From NCBI GenBank assembly GCA_024679565.1, contig JAIBDD010000004.1, forward strand, positions 1-64,000: 64,000 nt of DNA, in the 5' to 3' direction. Below the pieces are notes generated by a model. The model was not told the origin of the DNA and made no database searches. It saw only the letters and a program-made list of their open reading frames with translations. Within the stretch, counting starts at the first letter, position 1; each line of letters starts with the position of its first letter. Origin of the DNA: Bacteroidota bacterium (GTDB lineage: Bacteria; Bacteroidota; Bacteroidia; NS11-12g; UBA9320). Positions 25,011 to 33,735 of this stretch are shown here, one piece after another. A program made the position numbers and the translations under genes.

Positions 25011-25370
25011 TTAGCAAACTGTATTTGGATTTTGAAACATGTCTGATTCATCTTCACCGGGCCTGACGGTTAAGCACTGAAAGTCTTTTTCTATTAAAAT
25101 CGAGGGCTTTACTTCTTCAGAGGACGTCACTCCAACTTGATCTGAATTTGCCCAAGTGTTGGCAACAGTATGATTAATGGATATTTCAATCTGATTGTCC
25201 TGAAAAAATGCTTTAACAGGAGTTAGGTCTGTATGTGATTTTAGCACATAACCCAAAACGGAATCACTAAAATGGGTGTTTTCAAACACTTTGTTTCCTG
25301 CCCCGATTTCTGCAACTTCACTTTGACTTAATCGCAGGCGTATACTGTCTCCTTTTATCCGAATTTTCAT
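25011..25370 (-). CDS. DUF7009-like conserved protein next to moaA
   Basis: About 119 residues beginning MKIRIKGDSIRLRLSQSEV, which I recall as the start of a Bacteroidota family (DUF7009) of unknown function; that family name is from memory. I use the ATG at 25370 rather than the TTG at 25382, because a TATCTTTG promoter element covers the TTG. The stop directly abuts the moaA start, so it heads the moaA-moeA operon. A cysteine-poor soluble protein; it may assist cofactor handling. Confidence 0.7.
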   Translation of the reverse strand: MKIRIKGDSIRLRLSQSEVAEIGAGNKVFENTHFSDSVLGYVLKSHTDLTPVKAFFQDNQIEISINHTVANTWANSDQVGVTSSEEVKPSILIEKDFQCLTVRPGEDESDMFQNPNTVC

Positions 25371-25379
25371 AACAAAAAT

Positions 25380-25387
25380 CAAAGATA
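25380..25387 (-). promoter_or_regulatory. Candidate -7 element (TATCTTTG) for the moaA-moeA operon
   Basis: It matches TAnnTTTG on the minus strand and lies nine bases before the ATG at 25370, leaving almost no leader. It excludes the upstream TTG start. Confidence 0.45.
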
Positions 25388-25439
25388 GAACAATTCATAG
25401 TGAATGGTGTGGTCTCCAATAATCTGACAAATAAATTCG

Positions 25440-25447
25440 TACTTTTG
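25440..25447 (+). promoter_or_regulatory. Candidate -7 element (TACTTTTG) for the PKD/T9SS gene
   Basis: It matches TAnnTTTG, 20 bases before the ATG at 25468, in the region divergent from the moaA operon. Confidence 0.4.
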
Positions 25448-25467
25448 GTGCACTGAAAGCAAAGCAC

Positions 25468-26304
25468 ATGAAAAAAATCGCCATAGCCATTGTATGTTTT
25501 TTATTTAGTCTACAAGTATTTGCTCAAGACACACTCCAAGCAAAGTTTAGTGTTGTTGATGTTTGTGATGGGGTAGAAGCTGTATTTACAAATACGAGTA
25601 AAGTGCCAGTTAAATTTGGAGGAGCGAATTACTTCTGGTTTTTTGGCGACGGAACTACTTCAACAGACCAATTCCCTAAACATACATTCACTAAAACGAA
25701 ACCAGGGGAAGAAGAGCGATTTGAAGTAAAATTAGTGATCCAGTCAAAATCAATACCGTCAGAAAAGGATAGCACTTCTTCATTCATAACGATATATCCA
25801 AACCCGGATGCTAGTTTCACCTGGGATGTAGATAATAAAGGGAATACACAGGATGTAGTTATAACTACACAAGCGACCACAGATACAACTAATTTCTACC
25901 AATGGAACTTAGCTGGTGTTGTCAAAAGCAATGATATCACGCCTATATTTCTTTACGCCGATGTTCAACCGTATTTAGATGGCAAGAACTACGATTTTAC
26001 CTTATTGGTTCGTACTGTAGATATGTGTGAATCCACCTATAAAACGACCTTTAATTACAATCCTTTGTCAGTCGAGAGTGTTGTGTATGAGTCAAAGCTT
26101 TTATACCCAAACCCGGTACACAATGGGTACATCAATTTTGCAAAAACTGTTTCCAATATCGAGGTAAGAAACTATGCCGGACAGTTGGTGTTTTCTCATG
26201 AAGGCTTCACCAATCAAGTAAAATTTGATGGCGCTGCCGGATTGTATTCTGTAACTGCCAATGTCAATGGTACGTTGTTGTCTCAGAAATTATTAGTTGA
26301 TTAA
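25468..26304 (+). CDS. Secreted PKD-domain protein with T9SS type A sorting domain
   Basis: A signal peptide (MKKIAIAIVCFLFSLQVFAQ) is followed by a PKD domain (YFWFFGDGTTSTDQFPKHTF) at ~50-110, a second beta region, and a C-terminal sorting domain (ESKLLYPNPVHNGYINF ... GLYSVTANV ... SQKLLVD). It is exported by T9SS to the surface, probably as an adhesin-like or binding protein. The length is 278 residues. Monocistronic by position. Confidence 0.85.
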   Translation: MKKIAIAIVCFLFSLQVFAQDTLQAKFSVVDVCDGVEAVFTNTSKVPVKFGGANYFWFFGDGTTSTDQFPKHTFTKTKPGEEERFEVKLVIQSKSIPSEKDSTSSFITIYPNPDASFTWDVDNKGNTQDVVITTQATTDTTNFYQWNLAGVVKSNDITPIFLYADVQPYLDGKNYDFTLLVRTVDMCESTYKTTFNYNPLSVESVVYESKLLYPNPVHNGYINFAKTVSNIEVRNYAGQLVFSHEGFTNQVKFDGAAGLYSVTANVNGTLLSQKLLVD

Positions 26305-26343
26305 GTTTTTATTCGATTGCTATTACAGCGCTAAGGAATAAAT

Positions 26344-26351
26344 TAACTTTG
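26344..26351 (+). promoter_or_regulatory. Candidate -7 element (TAACTTTG) for gldH-lpd
   Basis: It matches TAnnTTTG; the ORF-track TTG start (26349) lies within it, so translation probably begins downstream, at the GTG at 26379. Confidence 0.4.
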
Positions 26352-26378
26352 TCACCTCAAAATAGGGTGGGTTATACA

Positions 26379-26861
26379 GTGAACTTTCAAAATGCTTGTC
26401 TGGTTATAGCTACAGCACTTCTGCTGAGTTTAAGTGCTTGCGATAAATCTACGTGTTATAACGAATCGTCTTCTTTGGAAGGAACAATTTGGAAAGAATC
26501 GGATACGCTGATGGCTTCTTTTGAGGTTTCTGATAGCCAACATTATCATAACATATTTGTATTAGCCCGTTTTAATTCGTTATACCCATACAGCAATATC
26601 TATTTTAAAGTAATGCTCTCTGGCCCAAAGGGGATTGATATGACTGAAATAAAGAGTTTTGATATCACCGATAAATCCGGGAAATGGCTTGGTAACGGAT
26701 TTGGTGATTTACATAGTTACGAACTCCCAATCTTCCCTGATTTGGCATTAAAACAATTTGGAAAGTACAAGGTTAAAGTAGTTCCACATATGCGGAAAGA
26801 ATCGCTGGAAGGGATACATGACCACGGAATAAAAGTAAGTTTAGGCAAAGAAATTTTTTGA
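26379..26861 (+). CDS. gldH: GldH-like gliding-motility lipoprotein
   Basis: It has a lipoprotein signal (ATALLLSLSACDKS, lipid on the Cys), then the GldH pattern: an IWKESDTLMASFEV strand, HNIFVLARFNSLYPYSNIYF, and DKSGKWLGNGFGD. GldH is required for gliding in Flavobacterium and linked to T9SS function. I prefer GTG at 26379 (VNFQNACLVIATALLL), which lies downstream of a TAACTTTG promoter. The stop lies just before lpd. The sequence is short, so the GldH call rests on these motifs. Confidence 0.72.
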   Translation: MNFQNACLVIATALLLSLSACDKSTCYNESSSLEGTIWKESDTLMASFEVSDSQHYHNIFVLARFNSLYPYSNIYFKVMLSGPKGIDMTEIKSFDITDKSGKWLGNGFGDLHSYELPIFPDLALKQFGKYKVKVVPHMRKESLEGIHDHGIKVSLGKEIF

Positions 26862-26863
26862 AG

Positions 26864-28255
26864 ATGAAATACGATGTAATCATTATTGGATCTGGCCCTG
26901 GAGGCTATGTATGTGCAATTCGATGTGCTCAACTCGGAATGAAAACGGCTATTGTCGAGAAGTACAGTACGTTGGGAGGAACATGCCTAAATGTTGGATG
27001 TATCCCGTCAAAAGCGTTGTTGGATAGTTCGCATCAATATCATGATGCCGTGCACAAATTTGAAGCACATGGTATCAACGTGGGTACGCCAAAAATTGAT
27101 TTCACCAAAATGATTGGGCGCAAGCAAGGCGTAGTGGACCAAATGACTAAAGGGGTTGATTTCTTAATGAAGAAGAATAAGATCGACGTTTTTACCGGTT
27201 TAGGTAGCTTCGAAAGTGCGACTAAAGTTAAAGTAACTGGTGACAAAGAAACGTTAATTGAAGGGGCAAACATCATTATTGCAACCGGCAGTAAACCAGC
27301 CTCATTGCCAGGAATGGAGATTGATAAGAAAAGAATTATTTCGTCTACAGAAGCCCTTAGTTTAAAGGAAATCCCTAAACATTTAATTGTGATTGGTGGC
27401 GGAGTAATCGGGATGGAATTAGGCTCTGTCTACAAACGACTTGGTGCTGAGGTGTCAGTTGTTGAATATGCACCGAGCATAATTCCGACAATGGATGCTG
27501 GCCTTGGAAAAGAGCTGGCTCGGGTCATGAAAAAGGAAAAGATGAAGTTCTACCTTGGGCATAAAGTGACCTCTGTAACAAGTAAAGGAAAGGTAGTAAC
27601 AGTAAAAGCAGAAGGTAAAAAAGGAGAGGTTGCTCTTGAAGGAGACTACTGTTTGGTTTCAGTTGGTCGTCGACCGTATACAGATGGTTTAGGTCTTGAA
27701 AAGGCCGGAGTAAAAATGGATGATCGTGGACGTGTTGAAGTCAATGAACATCTTCAGACCAATGTCTCTAATATTTACGCGATTGGTGATGTAGTAAAGG
27801 GAGCCATGCTTGCCCATAAAGCAGAGGAAGAAGGAGTATTAGTTGCCGAGCAACTTGCAGGAGAAAAACCACATATTGATTATAACCTGATTCCAGGTGT
27901 TGTATATACATGGCCAGAAGTTGCTTCGGTTGGGAAAACGGAAGAGGAGTTAAAAGCGGCAGGAATAGCGTATAAAGCAGGACAATTTCCATTTAGAGCA
28001 AACGGACGAGCAGTTGCAGGGATGGATTTAGATGGGTTTGTTAAAATATTAGCTGATGCTGAAACTGATGAAGTCTTAGGCGCTCATATGATTGGTGCTC
28101 GAGCAGCAGATATGATTGCAGAAGTTGCAGTTGCCATGGAGTTTAGAGCAAGTGCGGAAGACATCGCAAGAACATGTCATGCACACCCTACAACCTCAGA
28201 AGTAACTAAAGAGGCTGCCCTGGCAGCTACTGATAATAGAGCACTTCATTCGTAG
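26864..28255 (+). CDS. lpdA: Dihydrolipoyl dehydrogenase
   Basis: The E3 flavoprotein of 2-oxoacid dehydrogenase complexes reoxidises dihydrolipoamide and makes NADH. It has FAD motif IIIGSGPGGYVCAI, redox disulfide GGTCLNVGCIP, NAD motif VIGGGVIGMELG, YAIGDV and the C-terminal HAHPTTSE catalytic His. I use the ATG at 26864, not the overlapping TTG at 26858. The E1 and E2 genes are not adjacent. It probably shares a transcript with gldH. Confidence 0.96.
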   Translation: MKYDVIIIGSGPGGYVCAIRCAQLGMKTAIVEKYSTLGGTCLNVGCIPSKALLDSSHQYHDAVHKFEAHGINVGTPKIDFTKMIGRKQGVVDQMTKGVDFLMKKNKIDVFTGLGSFESATKVKVTGDKETLIEGANIIIATGSKPASLPGMEIDKKRIISSTEALSLKEIPKHLIVIGGGVIGMELGSVYKRLGAEVSVVEYAPSIIPTMDAGLGKELARVMKKEKMKFYLGHKVTSVTSKGKVVTVKAEGKKGEVALEGDYCLVSVGRRPYTDGLGLEKAGVKMDDRGRVEVNEHLQTNVSNIYAIGDVVKGAMLAHKAEEEGVLVAEQLAGEKPHIDYNLIPGVVYTWPEVASVGKTEEELKAAGIAYKAGQFPFRANGRAVAGMDLDGFVKILADAETDEVLGAHMIGARAADMIAEVAVAMEFRASAEDIARTCHAHPTTSEVTKEAALAATDNRALHS

Positions 28256-28259
28256 TACT

Positions 28260-28886
28260 ATGTGGTTAAGGCTAAAGACAATTACACTGTGTTTATTCCT
28301 TGTGTCTTGTCATTTTGCCTGGGGCCAAAGTAGTTTTAAACGTGCTGGTGACTTTTATGCACTTCAAGTCGGTAACGATCTAGTTACCGCATATGTATTT
28401 ACAGAAGTATCCGATTTTTATGAGGGCAAGGCCTGGGTTAATAAAGGGAATCTTTATGGGTACATTGATACGCTCGGTGTTTCCATAACAGATTTTGTTT
28501 ACGCTGACGTCGACAGATTTATTGATGGATTTGCAGCAGTAAGCCGTGACACACAGGATGGTTTATATGGATTTATTAATGAGGTTGGACGTGAAGTGTG
28601 TGACTTGAAATACAACCGTATCAAGCCTTTTGGAAATGGATTTGCTGCTGTTCAGTTGGATTCCAATTGGACACTGATTGATGCCTCCGGCTCTGAATTG
28701 ATGGTGCCCATATTTGACTATGCACCAAAAGTGATTTCCGACCAATTTGTGATTGCTGTAAAAGCAAATAAATGGGGTGTGATTGATACGGCGGATCGTC
28801 TGAAGTATCCGTTCGTTTATGATTTGATTACTGCAGATGGAGTTGCGTACCTGGCTAATAAAAAAGTGTATTTAGGTTTGTTATAA
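28260..28886 (+). CDS. Secreted WG-repeat protein
   Basis: It starts with a signal peptide (LKTITLCLFLVSCHFAWGQ) and has three or four WG-type repeats (KAWVNKGNLYGYIDT..., DGLYGFINEVG, NWTLIDASGSE, NKWGVIDTADRL). WG repeats are common in Bacteroidota surface or periplasmic proteins of unclear function. It is encoded four bases after lpd, so it is likely read from the same transcript. Confidence 0.75.
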   Translation: MWLRLKTITLCLFLVSCHFAWGQSSFKRAGDFYALQVGNDLVTAYVFTEVSDFYEGKAWVNKGNLYGYIDTLGVSITDFVYADVDRFIDGFAAVSRDTQDGLYGFINEVGREVCDLKYNRIKPFGNGFAAVQLDSNWTLIDASGSELMVPIFDYAPKVISDQFVIAVKANKWGVIDTADRLKYPFVYDLITADGVAYLANKKVYLGLL

Positions 28887-28904
28887 TCCATTGATTGCAT
28901 TGGT

Positions 28905-28912
28905 TACCTTTG
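28905..28912 (+). promoter_or_regulatory. Candidate -7 element (TACCTTTG) for kynU
   Basis: It matches TAnnTTTG. Only four bases (CGCC) separate its last G from the kynU ATG, so the mRNA should be leaderless. Confidence 0.5.
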
Positions 28913-28916
28913 CGCC

Positions 28917-30176
28917 ATGCAATTTGAAAACAGCAGAGAATTTGCTCAAGAAATGGATCAAAATGATGCATTGGCAGGCTTCAGATCTCAATTTTTTATT
29001 CCGCAGCACAACGGAGAAGATTCTGTTTATCTAACAGGAAATAGTTTAGGACTTCAACCTAGAAGTGTTATTGACAAACTAAAGCAAGAGCTAGACGACT
29101 GGGCTCAATATGGAGTTGAAGGTCATTTTGATGGAAAAAATCCTTGGTTTCACTATCACAAGTTTTTCTCTGAATCTACGGCAAGAGTTGTGGGAGCTTC
29201 TCCGAAGGAGGTAGTAGTCATGAATAATCTAACGGTGAATCTTCATTTAATGATGGTGTCGTTTTACAGACCCACTTCAACGCGTTATAAAATCATTATG
29301 GAAGGCGGCGCTTTCCCGTCGGATCAATATGCAATGGAGTCGCAGGCAAAATTTCATGGCTTTGCTTATGAGGATGCGGTTATAGAAGTGAATCCTAGAC
29401 CAGGAGAATATGCACTACGAACAGAAGATATTCTACAAGTGATTGAGGAACATGGCGATAGTGTTGCCTTAGTTATGTTTAGCGGTGTTCAATATTATAC
29501 CGGACAAGCTTTCGATATGCAGAAAATTACTGAGAAGGCACATAAAGTTGGTGCCTTAGCGGGATTTGACTTGGCCCATGCTGCTGGGAACTTAGCACTG
29601 CAACTGCACGATTGGGAAGTAGATTTTGCGGTATGGTGTTCTTATAAATACTTGAATAGTGGGCCTGGCGGAGTTTCCGGAGCTTTTGCTCATGAAAAGC
29701 ACGCCAATAACCCAGACTTACCTCGATTCGCTGGTTGGTGGGGTCATCAAGAGGCAGAGCGTTTCCTTATGAAGAAAGGGTTTATTCCGGAATACGGGGC
29801 GGCCGGATGGCAACTGAGTAATGCACCGGTAATGTCTATGGCAGTGCACCGTGCCTCTCTCGATATTTTTGACCAAGTGTCGATGAAACAACTCAATGAA
29901 AAGTCGGAGCCGTTAAATAGATATTTGCAATTTGTAGTTGAAGATGCTGCAAAGAGCAATGACGGTTTAAGCTTCGAGGTAATTACACCAGAAGAACGTG
30001 GTTGTCAACTATCGGTATTAACCGGAGAGAATGGGAAAGACCTCTTTGATCATCTCACAAAACAAGGTGTTATTGCAGATTGGAGAGAACCTAATGTAAT
30101 TCGAATGGCACCCGTTCCATTGTATAATTCATTTATGGATATTTATCGATTCGGACAGATTCTAAAAAGCTATTAA
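28917..30176 (+). CDS. kynU: Kynureninase
   Basis: A PLP enzyme that cleaves kynurenine to anthranilate and alanine in aerobic tryptophan breakdown. The 419 residues show the family segments GNSLGLQPRS, GVEGHF, the FDLAHAAGN pocket and the PLP-lysine segment CSYKYLNSGPGG, then GWWGH and a C-terminal domain. A leaderless-type promoter lies directly before it and a hairpin after it, so it is a single-gene unit; other kynurenine-pathway genes are not in the window. Confidence 0.96.
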   Translation: MQFENSREFAQEMDQNDALAGFRSQFFIPQHNGEDSVYLTGNSLGLQPRSVIDKLKQELDDWAQYGVEGHFDGKNPWFHYHKFFSESTARVVGASPKEVVVMNNLTVNLHLMMVSFYRPTSTRYKIIMEGGAFPSDQYAMESQAKFHGFAYEDAVIEVNPRPGEYALRTEDILQVIEEHGDSVALVMFSGVQYYTGQAFDMQKITEKAHKVGALAGFDLAHAAGNLALQLHDWEVDFAVWCSYKYLNSGPGGVSGAFAHEKHANNPDLPRFAGWWGHQEAERFLMKKGFIPEYGAAGWQLSNAPVMSMAVHRASLDIFDQVSMKQLNEKSEPLNRYLQFVVEDAAKSNDGLSFEVITPEERGCQLSVLTGENGKDLFDHLTKQGVIADWREPNVIRMAPVPLYNSFMDIYRFGQILKSY

Positions 30177-30182
30177 CCTAAA

Positions 30183-30202
30183 AACCCGGCTCACGCCGGG
30201 TT
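30183..30202. terminator. Hairpin between convergent kynU and mfd
   Basis: AACCCGGC and GCCGGGTT form an eight-bp GC-rich stem around TCAC. Short T-runs occur on both strands (stronger, TTTTTA, on the minus strand). It lies seven bases after the kynU stop. Nothing else recognisable was found in the rest of the 237-base gap before mfd. Confidence 0.7.
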
Positions 30203-30413
30203 CTTGGAACTAAAATTACTAACCATGCTTATCTAAGTGATAAGGCGTTATGATGATTGCATACGTGTGTCACGCTGAAATCAAACTGTTATATCATGTG
30301 GGCTAATGGAAATCGTTTCCTCAGACGCATATAGTTAATAAAGTAGTAGTATGAAGGTAGGTAAACCATTGTCATGAATCAACAGCATTGTGGTATTTAT
30401 GGTTTAGTTACAT

Positions 30414-33400
30414 TTATAGGAGATTCCTAAGGCAGGTAACGAAGTCCTTTATTTGTCCCATCTGCTGTTCTGTAACCAGTAAAAGTTGATTGCCTTTTTG
30501 TTTTAAACTGAACAAGTTGTGATGCGTATTTACTTGGCTCATTATTTTACCAAATAAGTCAGAACTGTAGTAGTGAGTATTGTTCTCGTCAGGGAAGTAG
30601 CCTAGTAATTTACCGTTTTTTATTCTGATTTTGTGCCAACCTAAACGTATGCCAAGATGCTTTAAGCGAACACTATACAACAACGCTTTTACAGGCATCG
30701 GCAAATCACCGAATCGGTCTTTCAAATTATCTCGGAACTTAATTAGATCTGTATCATTGTCAATTTTTGATAACTCGGTGTACAGGCTTAACCGTTCAGA
30801 GATATTGCTTACATAGTGGTCAGGAATCATGATGTCAAGGTCGGTATCTACTTGACAATCCGTACTCGTTTCAGAAGGTTTTTCGTCGTCTTCAAATAGT
30901 GACTTGAACTCGTCATTTCTTAATTCTTGTACCGCCTCATCCAAAATTTTGTGATACATATCAAAACCAATTTCAGAAATGAATCCACTTTGCTCGCCAC
31001 CTAATAGATTTCCAGCACCTCGAATATCCAAATCACGCATGGCAACGTTAAAACCACTGCCTAAATCTGAGAACTCTTCGATGGCTTGTAATCTTCTTCT
31101 TGCATCGTCGGTTAAGGTATGGAGCGGCGGCGTAATTAAATGGCAAAAGGCTTTTTTGTTGCTTCTACCTACTCGACCACGCATTTGATGTAAGTCACTT
31201 AAACCAAAGTAATGCGCATTGTTTACAAGAATGGTATTCGCATTTGGAATGTCCAATCCACTCTCGATAATTGTAGTTGCGACCAGCACGTCATATTCTC
31301 CCTCAATAAAGCGCAACATCACATTTTCTAACTCATCACCCGCCATTTGGCCGTGACCAACGACTACACGTGCATTTGGGGATATGGAGCGAATCATGGT
31401 TGCAATGTCTTGAATGTCACGAACCCGGTTATGCACCACAAAAACTTGCCCTCCGCGTTCAATTTCGTAGTTGACAGCTTGTTCAAATATCTCTGTCCCA
31501 AAAGTGTGCAGTTGAGTTTTAATCGGTTGACGATTTGGGGGAGGTGTGTTAATTACACTTAAATCTCGAGCACCCATCAAACTAAAATGTAGGGTTCTTG
31601 GAATTGGGGTCGCTGTTAATGTTAAGGTGTCAATGTTGGCTCTTAGGGATTTGATTTTTTCTTTTGCTGAAACCCCAAACTTTTGCTCTTCATCAATGAT
31701 TAAAAGGCCAATGTCTTTGAATTTTATTTTGTCACTCAGCAATTTGTGGGTGCCAATGATAATATCCGTTTTGCCTTCAGCTAATTTCTTAATCGAGGCA
31801 GTTTGTTGTTTTTGGGTACGGAATCGATTTACGTAATCTACCTGACACGGGAAACCATCCATTCGTTCTTTGAAAGTATGATAATGTTGTTGGGCTAAAA
31901 TGGTAGTTGGTACCAAAATAGCTACTTGCTTGCTATCGCATACCGCTTTAAATGCCGCGCGAATGGCGATCTCTGTTTTGCCAAAGCCAACATCTCCGCA
32001 TACCAACCGATCCATTGGATGTGGTGACTCCATATCCTTCTTTACATCTTCAGTTGCCTTACTTTGATCTGGAGTGTCTTCGTATAAGAAACTTGCTTCA
32101 AGCTCAATTTGTAAGTAATTGTCAGGCGCAAATTGGAATCCGGGTTGGGCCTTTCTTTTTGCGTAGAGTTTAATCAAGTCACGTGCAATGTCTTTTACCC
32201 GTTTCTTGGTTTTACTTTTTAGCTTCACCCAAGTGTCGGAACCAAGTTTATTGATTTTTGGCGTATGGCCTTCTTTGCCCGTATACCTACTTATTTTATG
32301 TAACGCTCCGATGTTAACATAGAGCAAATCGTTGTTTTTATAAGATATCCTGACGGATTCCTGTAAACGGCCACCCATTTCAATTTTTTGCAATCCTTCA
32401 AATTTTCCAACACCGTGGTCGATATGAACGATAAAGTCACCAGGCTTTAGGTTGCTTAATTCACGTAAAGTTAACGCCTGTGTTTTGCTGTATTTGTGTT
32501 TGTTTTTGAATTGATAATGGCGGCCAAATATTTCGTGTTCGGTATAAATAGCTAGATGATGTTCTTTGTCGAGAAAACCATTTGACAAACCGAGATAAAC
32601 TGGGTTGAATTTTATGGAAGCGCCGATATCTTGAAAAATCGTTTCAAGACGCTCTATTTGTTTACCTGTTTCCGAAAAAATATGCTGGCCAATCCCTAAT
32701 CGTGCATTGTCTTGAAGGTGGTCTATTAAGAGTGAAAAGTTTTTACCAAATGTTTTTTGTGGAGTTTGGTCGAAACTGAGTTTTTCGATGTTTCGAAAAT
32801 GAGGAATCTGGCCGAATTCAGCACCGCTCCTTTTTGTTAATTGTTTTTTGAAGAAGTCATCGGTATCAAAAAGATCTTCTATTTCTGGGGTAACATGAGA
32901 CTTTAATGTAGCAAAACAGGTATTTAGCTGATCACCGAAAAAGATTGTTTCGTTATTGAAGTATTCGAATATGCTAATGCGTTCGCCAGCAATTTCGTCG
33001 TCTTGAATATTGGGGACAATAGAAGAAAATTTTAGGTCTGCAGTAGACAATTGAGTGATGGCATCAAATTGCCTAATGGACTCAACCATCCTCCCGTCTA
33101 ATTCGACACGAATGGGAAGTTCATGGGAGTAACTAAAAATATCAATAATCCCTCCACGCATGGAATATTGACCCGGCTCATAAACAAAATCTTCTCGGAT
33201 AAAGCCATATGTATTGAGCATTTCCATCATGAAATCAAAGTCCAATATTTCACCGACGTTAATCTCAAATTGGTTTTTGTCTAGGTTATCTTGCCCAATT
33301 ACTTTTTCTGCAATTGCTTCAACAGACGATACTAGTACCATTGGTTTGTCAAGCTTTTTAAGCTGCAACAAAATTTCTGAACGTTCCTGAATCGCGTTGT

Positions 33401-33695
33401 TTGAAGGCGTTTCTGGTTGAAATGATTTGCTAAACGAGCTAGGTAAATACATAGCCAGTGATTTGCCTAGAATATTGTGGATGTCTTGAAAGACATATCT
33501 AGCATCTACAGGGTTCGAAGCAATATAAACGATTGGCCTTTTAAGCTCAATTAATGCAGCCGAAACTAAGAAGGATTTAAACGACCCAGCTATACCGGAA
33601 ATATGTGCATGGCGTTTTGGTTGATCAAGCCAATGCAATACAGTCTTAACCTTTTCGGTTTGGACATAGTGGGCTAATATTTCGCGGGTATTCAA
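30414..33695 (-). CDS. mfd: Transcription-repair coupling factor Mfd
   Basis: A DNA translocase that removes stalled RNA polymerase and recruits UvrA. Order of domains: N-terminal UvrB-like region, RNA-polymerase-interacting domain (LKPGDFIVHIDHGVGKFEGL at ~430), superfamily 2 helicase (GDVGFGKTEIAIRAA, DEEQ, LTATPIPRTL, ATTIIESGLDIPNAN, QMRGRVGRSN) and the C-terminal TRCF domain. At 1093 residues it is slightly shorter than E. coli Mfd. The start is a TTG at 33695; no in-frame ATG is available before a stop. A TATTTTTG element lies 18 bases upstream. Confidence 0.96.
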   Translation of the reverse strand: MNTREILAHYVQTEKVKTVLHWLDQPKRHAHISGIAGSFKSFLVSAALIELKRPIVYIASNPVDARYVFQDIHNILGKSLAMYLPSSFSKSFQPETPSNNAIQERSEILLQLKKLDKPMVLVSSVEAIAEKVIGQDNLDKNQFEINVGEILDFDFMMEMLNTYGFIREDFVYEPGQYSMRGGIIDIFSYSHELPIRVELDGRMVESIRQFDAITQLSTADLKFSSIVPNIQDDEIAGERISIFEYFNNETIFFGDQLNTCFATLKSHVTPEIEDLFDTDDFFKKQLTKRSGAEFGQIPHFRNIEKLSFDQTPQKTFGKNFSLLIDHLQDNARLGIGQHIFSETGKQIERLETIFQDIGASIKFNPVYLGLSNGFLDKEHHLAIYTEHEIFGRHYQFKNKHKYSKTQALTLRELSNLKPGDFIVHIDHGVGKFEGLQKIEMGGRLQESVRISYKNNDLLYVNIGALHKISRYTGKEGHTPKINKLGSDTWVKLKSKTKKRVKDIARDLIKLYAKRKAQPGFQFAPDNYLQIELEASFLYEDTPDQSKATEDVKKDMESPHPMDRLVCGDVGFGKTEIAIRAAFKAVCDSKQVAILVPTTILAQQHYHTFKERMDGFPCQVDYVNRFRTQKQQTASIKKLAEGKTDIIIGTHKLLSDKIKFKDIGLLIIDEEQKFGVSAKEKIKSLRANIDTLTLTATPIPRTLHFSLMGARDLSVINTPPPNRQPIKTQLHTFGTEIFEQAVNYEIERGGQVFVVHNRVRDIQDIATMIRSISPNARVVVGHGQMAGDELENVMLRFIEGEYDVLVATTIIESGLDIPNANTILVNNAHYFGLSDLHQMRGRVGRSNKKAFCHLITPPLHTLTDDARRRLQAIEEFSDLGSGFNVAMRDLDIRGAGNLLGGEQSGFISEIGFDMYHKILDEAVQELRNDEFKSLFEDDEKPSETSTDCQVDTDLDIMIPDHYVSNISERLSLYTELSKIDNDTDLIKFRDNLKDRFGDLPMPVKALLYSVRLKHLGIRLGWHKIRIKNGKLLGYFPDENNTHYYSSDLFGKIMSQVNTHHNLFSLKQKGNQLLLVTEQQMGQIKDFVTCLRNLL

Positions 33696-33713
33696 TGAAT
33701 GTATTTAGGGGTG

Positions 33714-33721
33714 CAAAAATA
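33714..33721 (-). promoter_or_regulatory. Candidate -7 element (TATTTTTG) for mfd
   Basis: It matches TAnnTTTG on the minus strand, 18 bases before the TTG start of mfd. Confidence 0.4.
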
Positions 33722-33735
33722 TGTTTTGCCTACCA

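Noticed and set aside
25371-25382. TTG start of the DUF7009-like gene
   Set aside because: It lies inside a TATCTTTG promoter element; the ATG at 25370 fits better.
30203-30413. Possible small RNA between kynU and mfd
   Set aside because: No promoter or stable structure apart from the terminator hairpin was seen.
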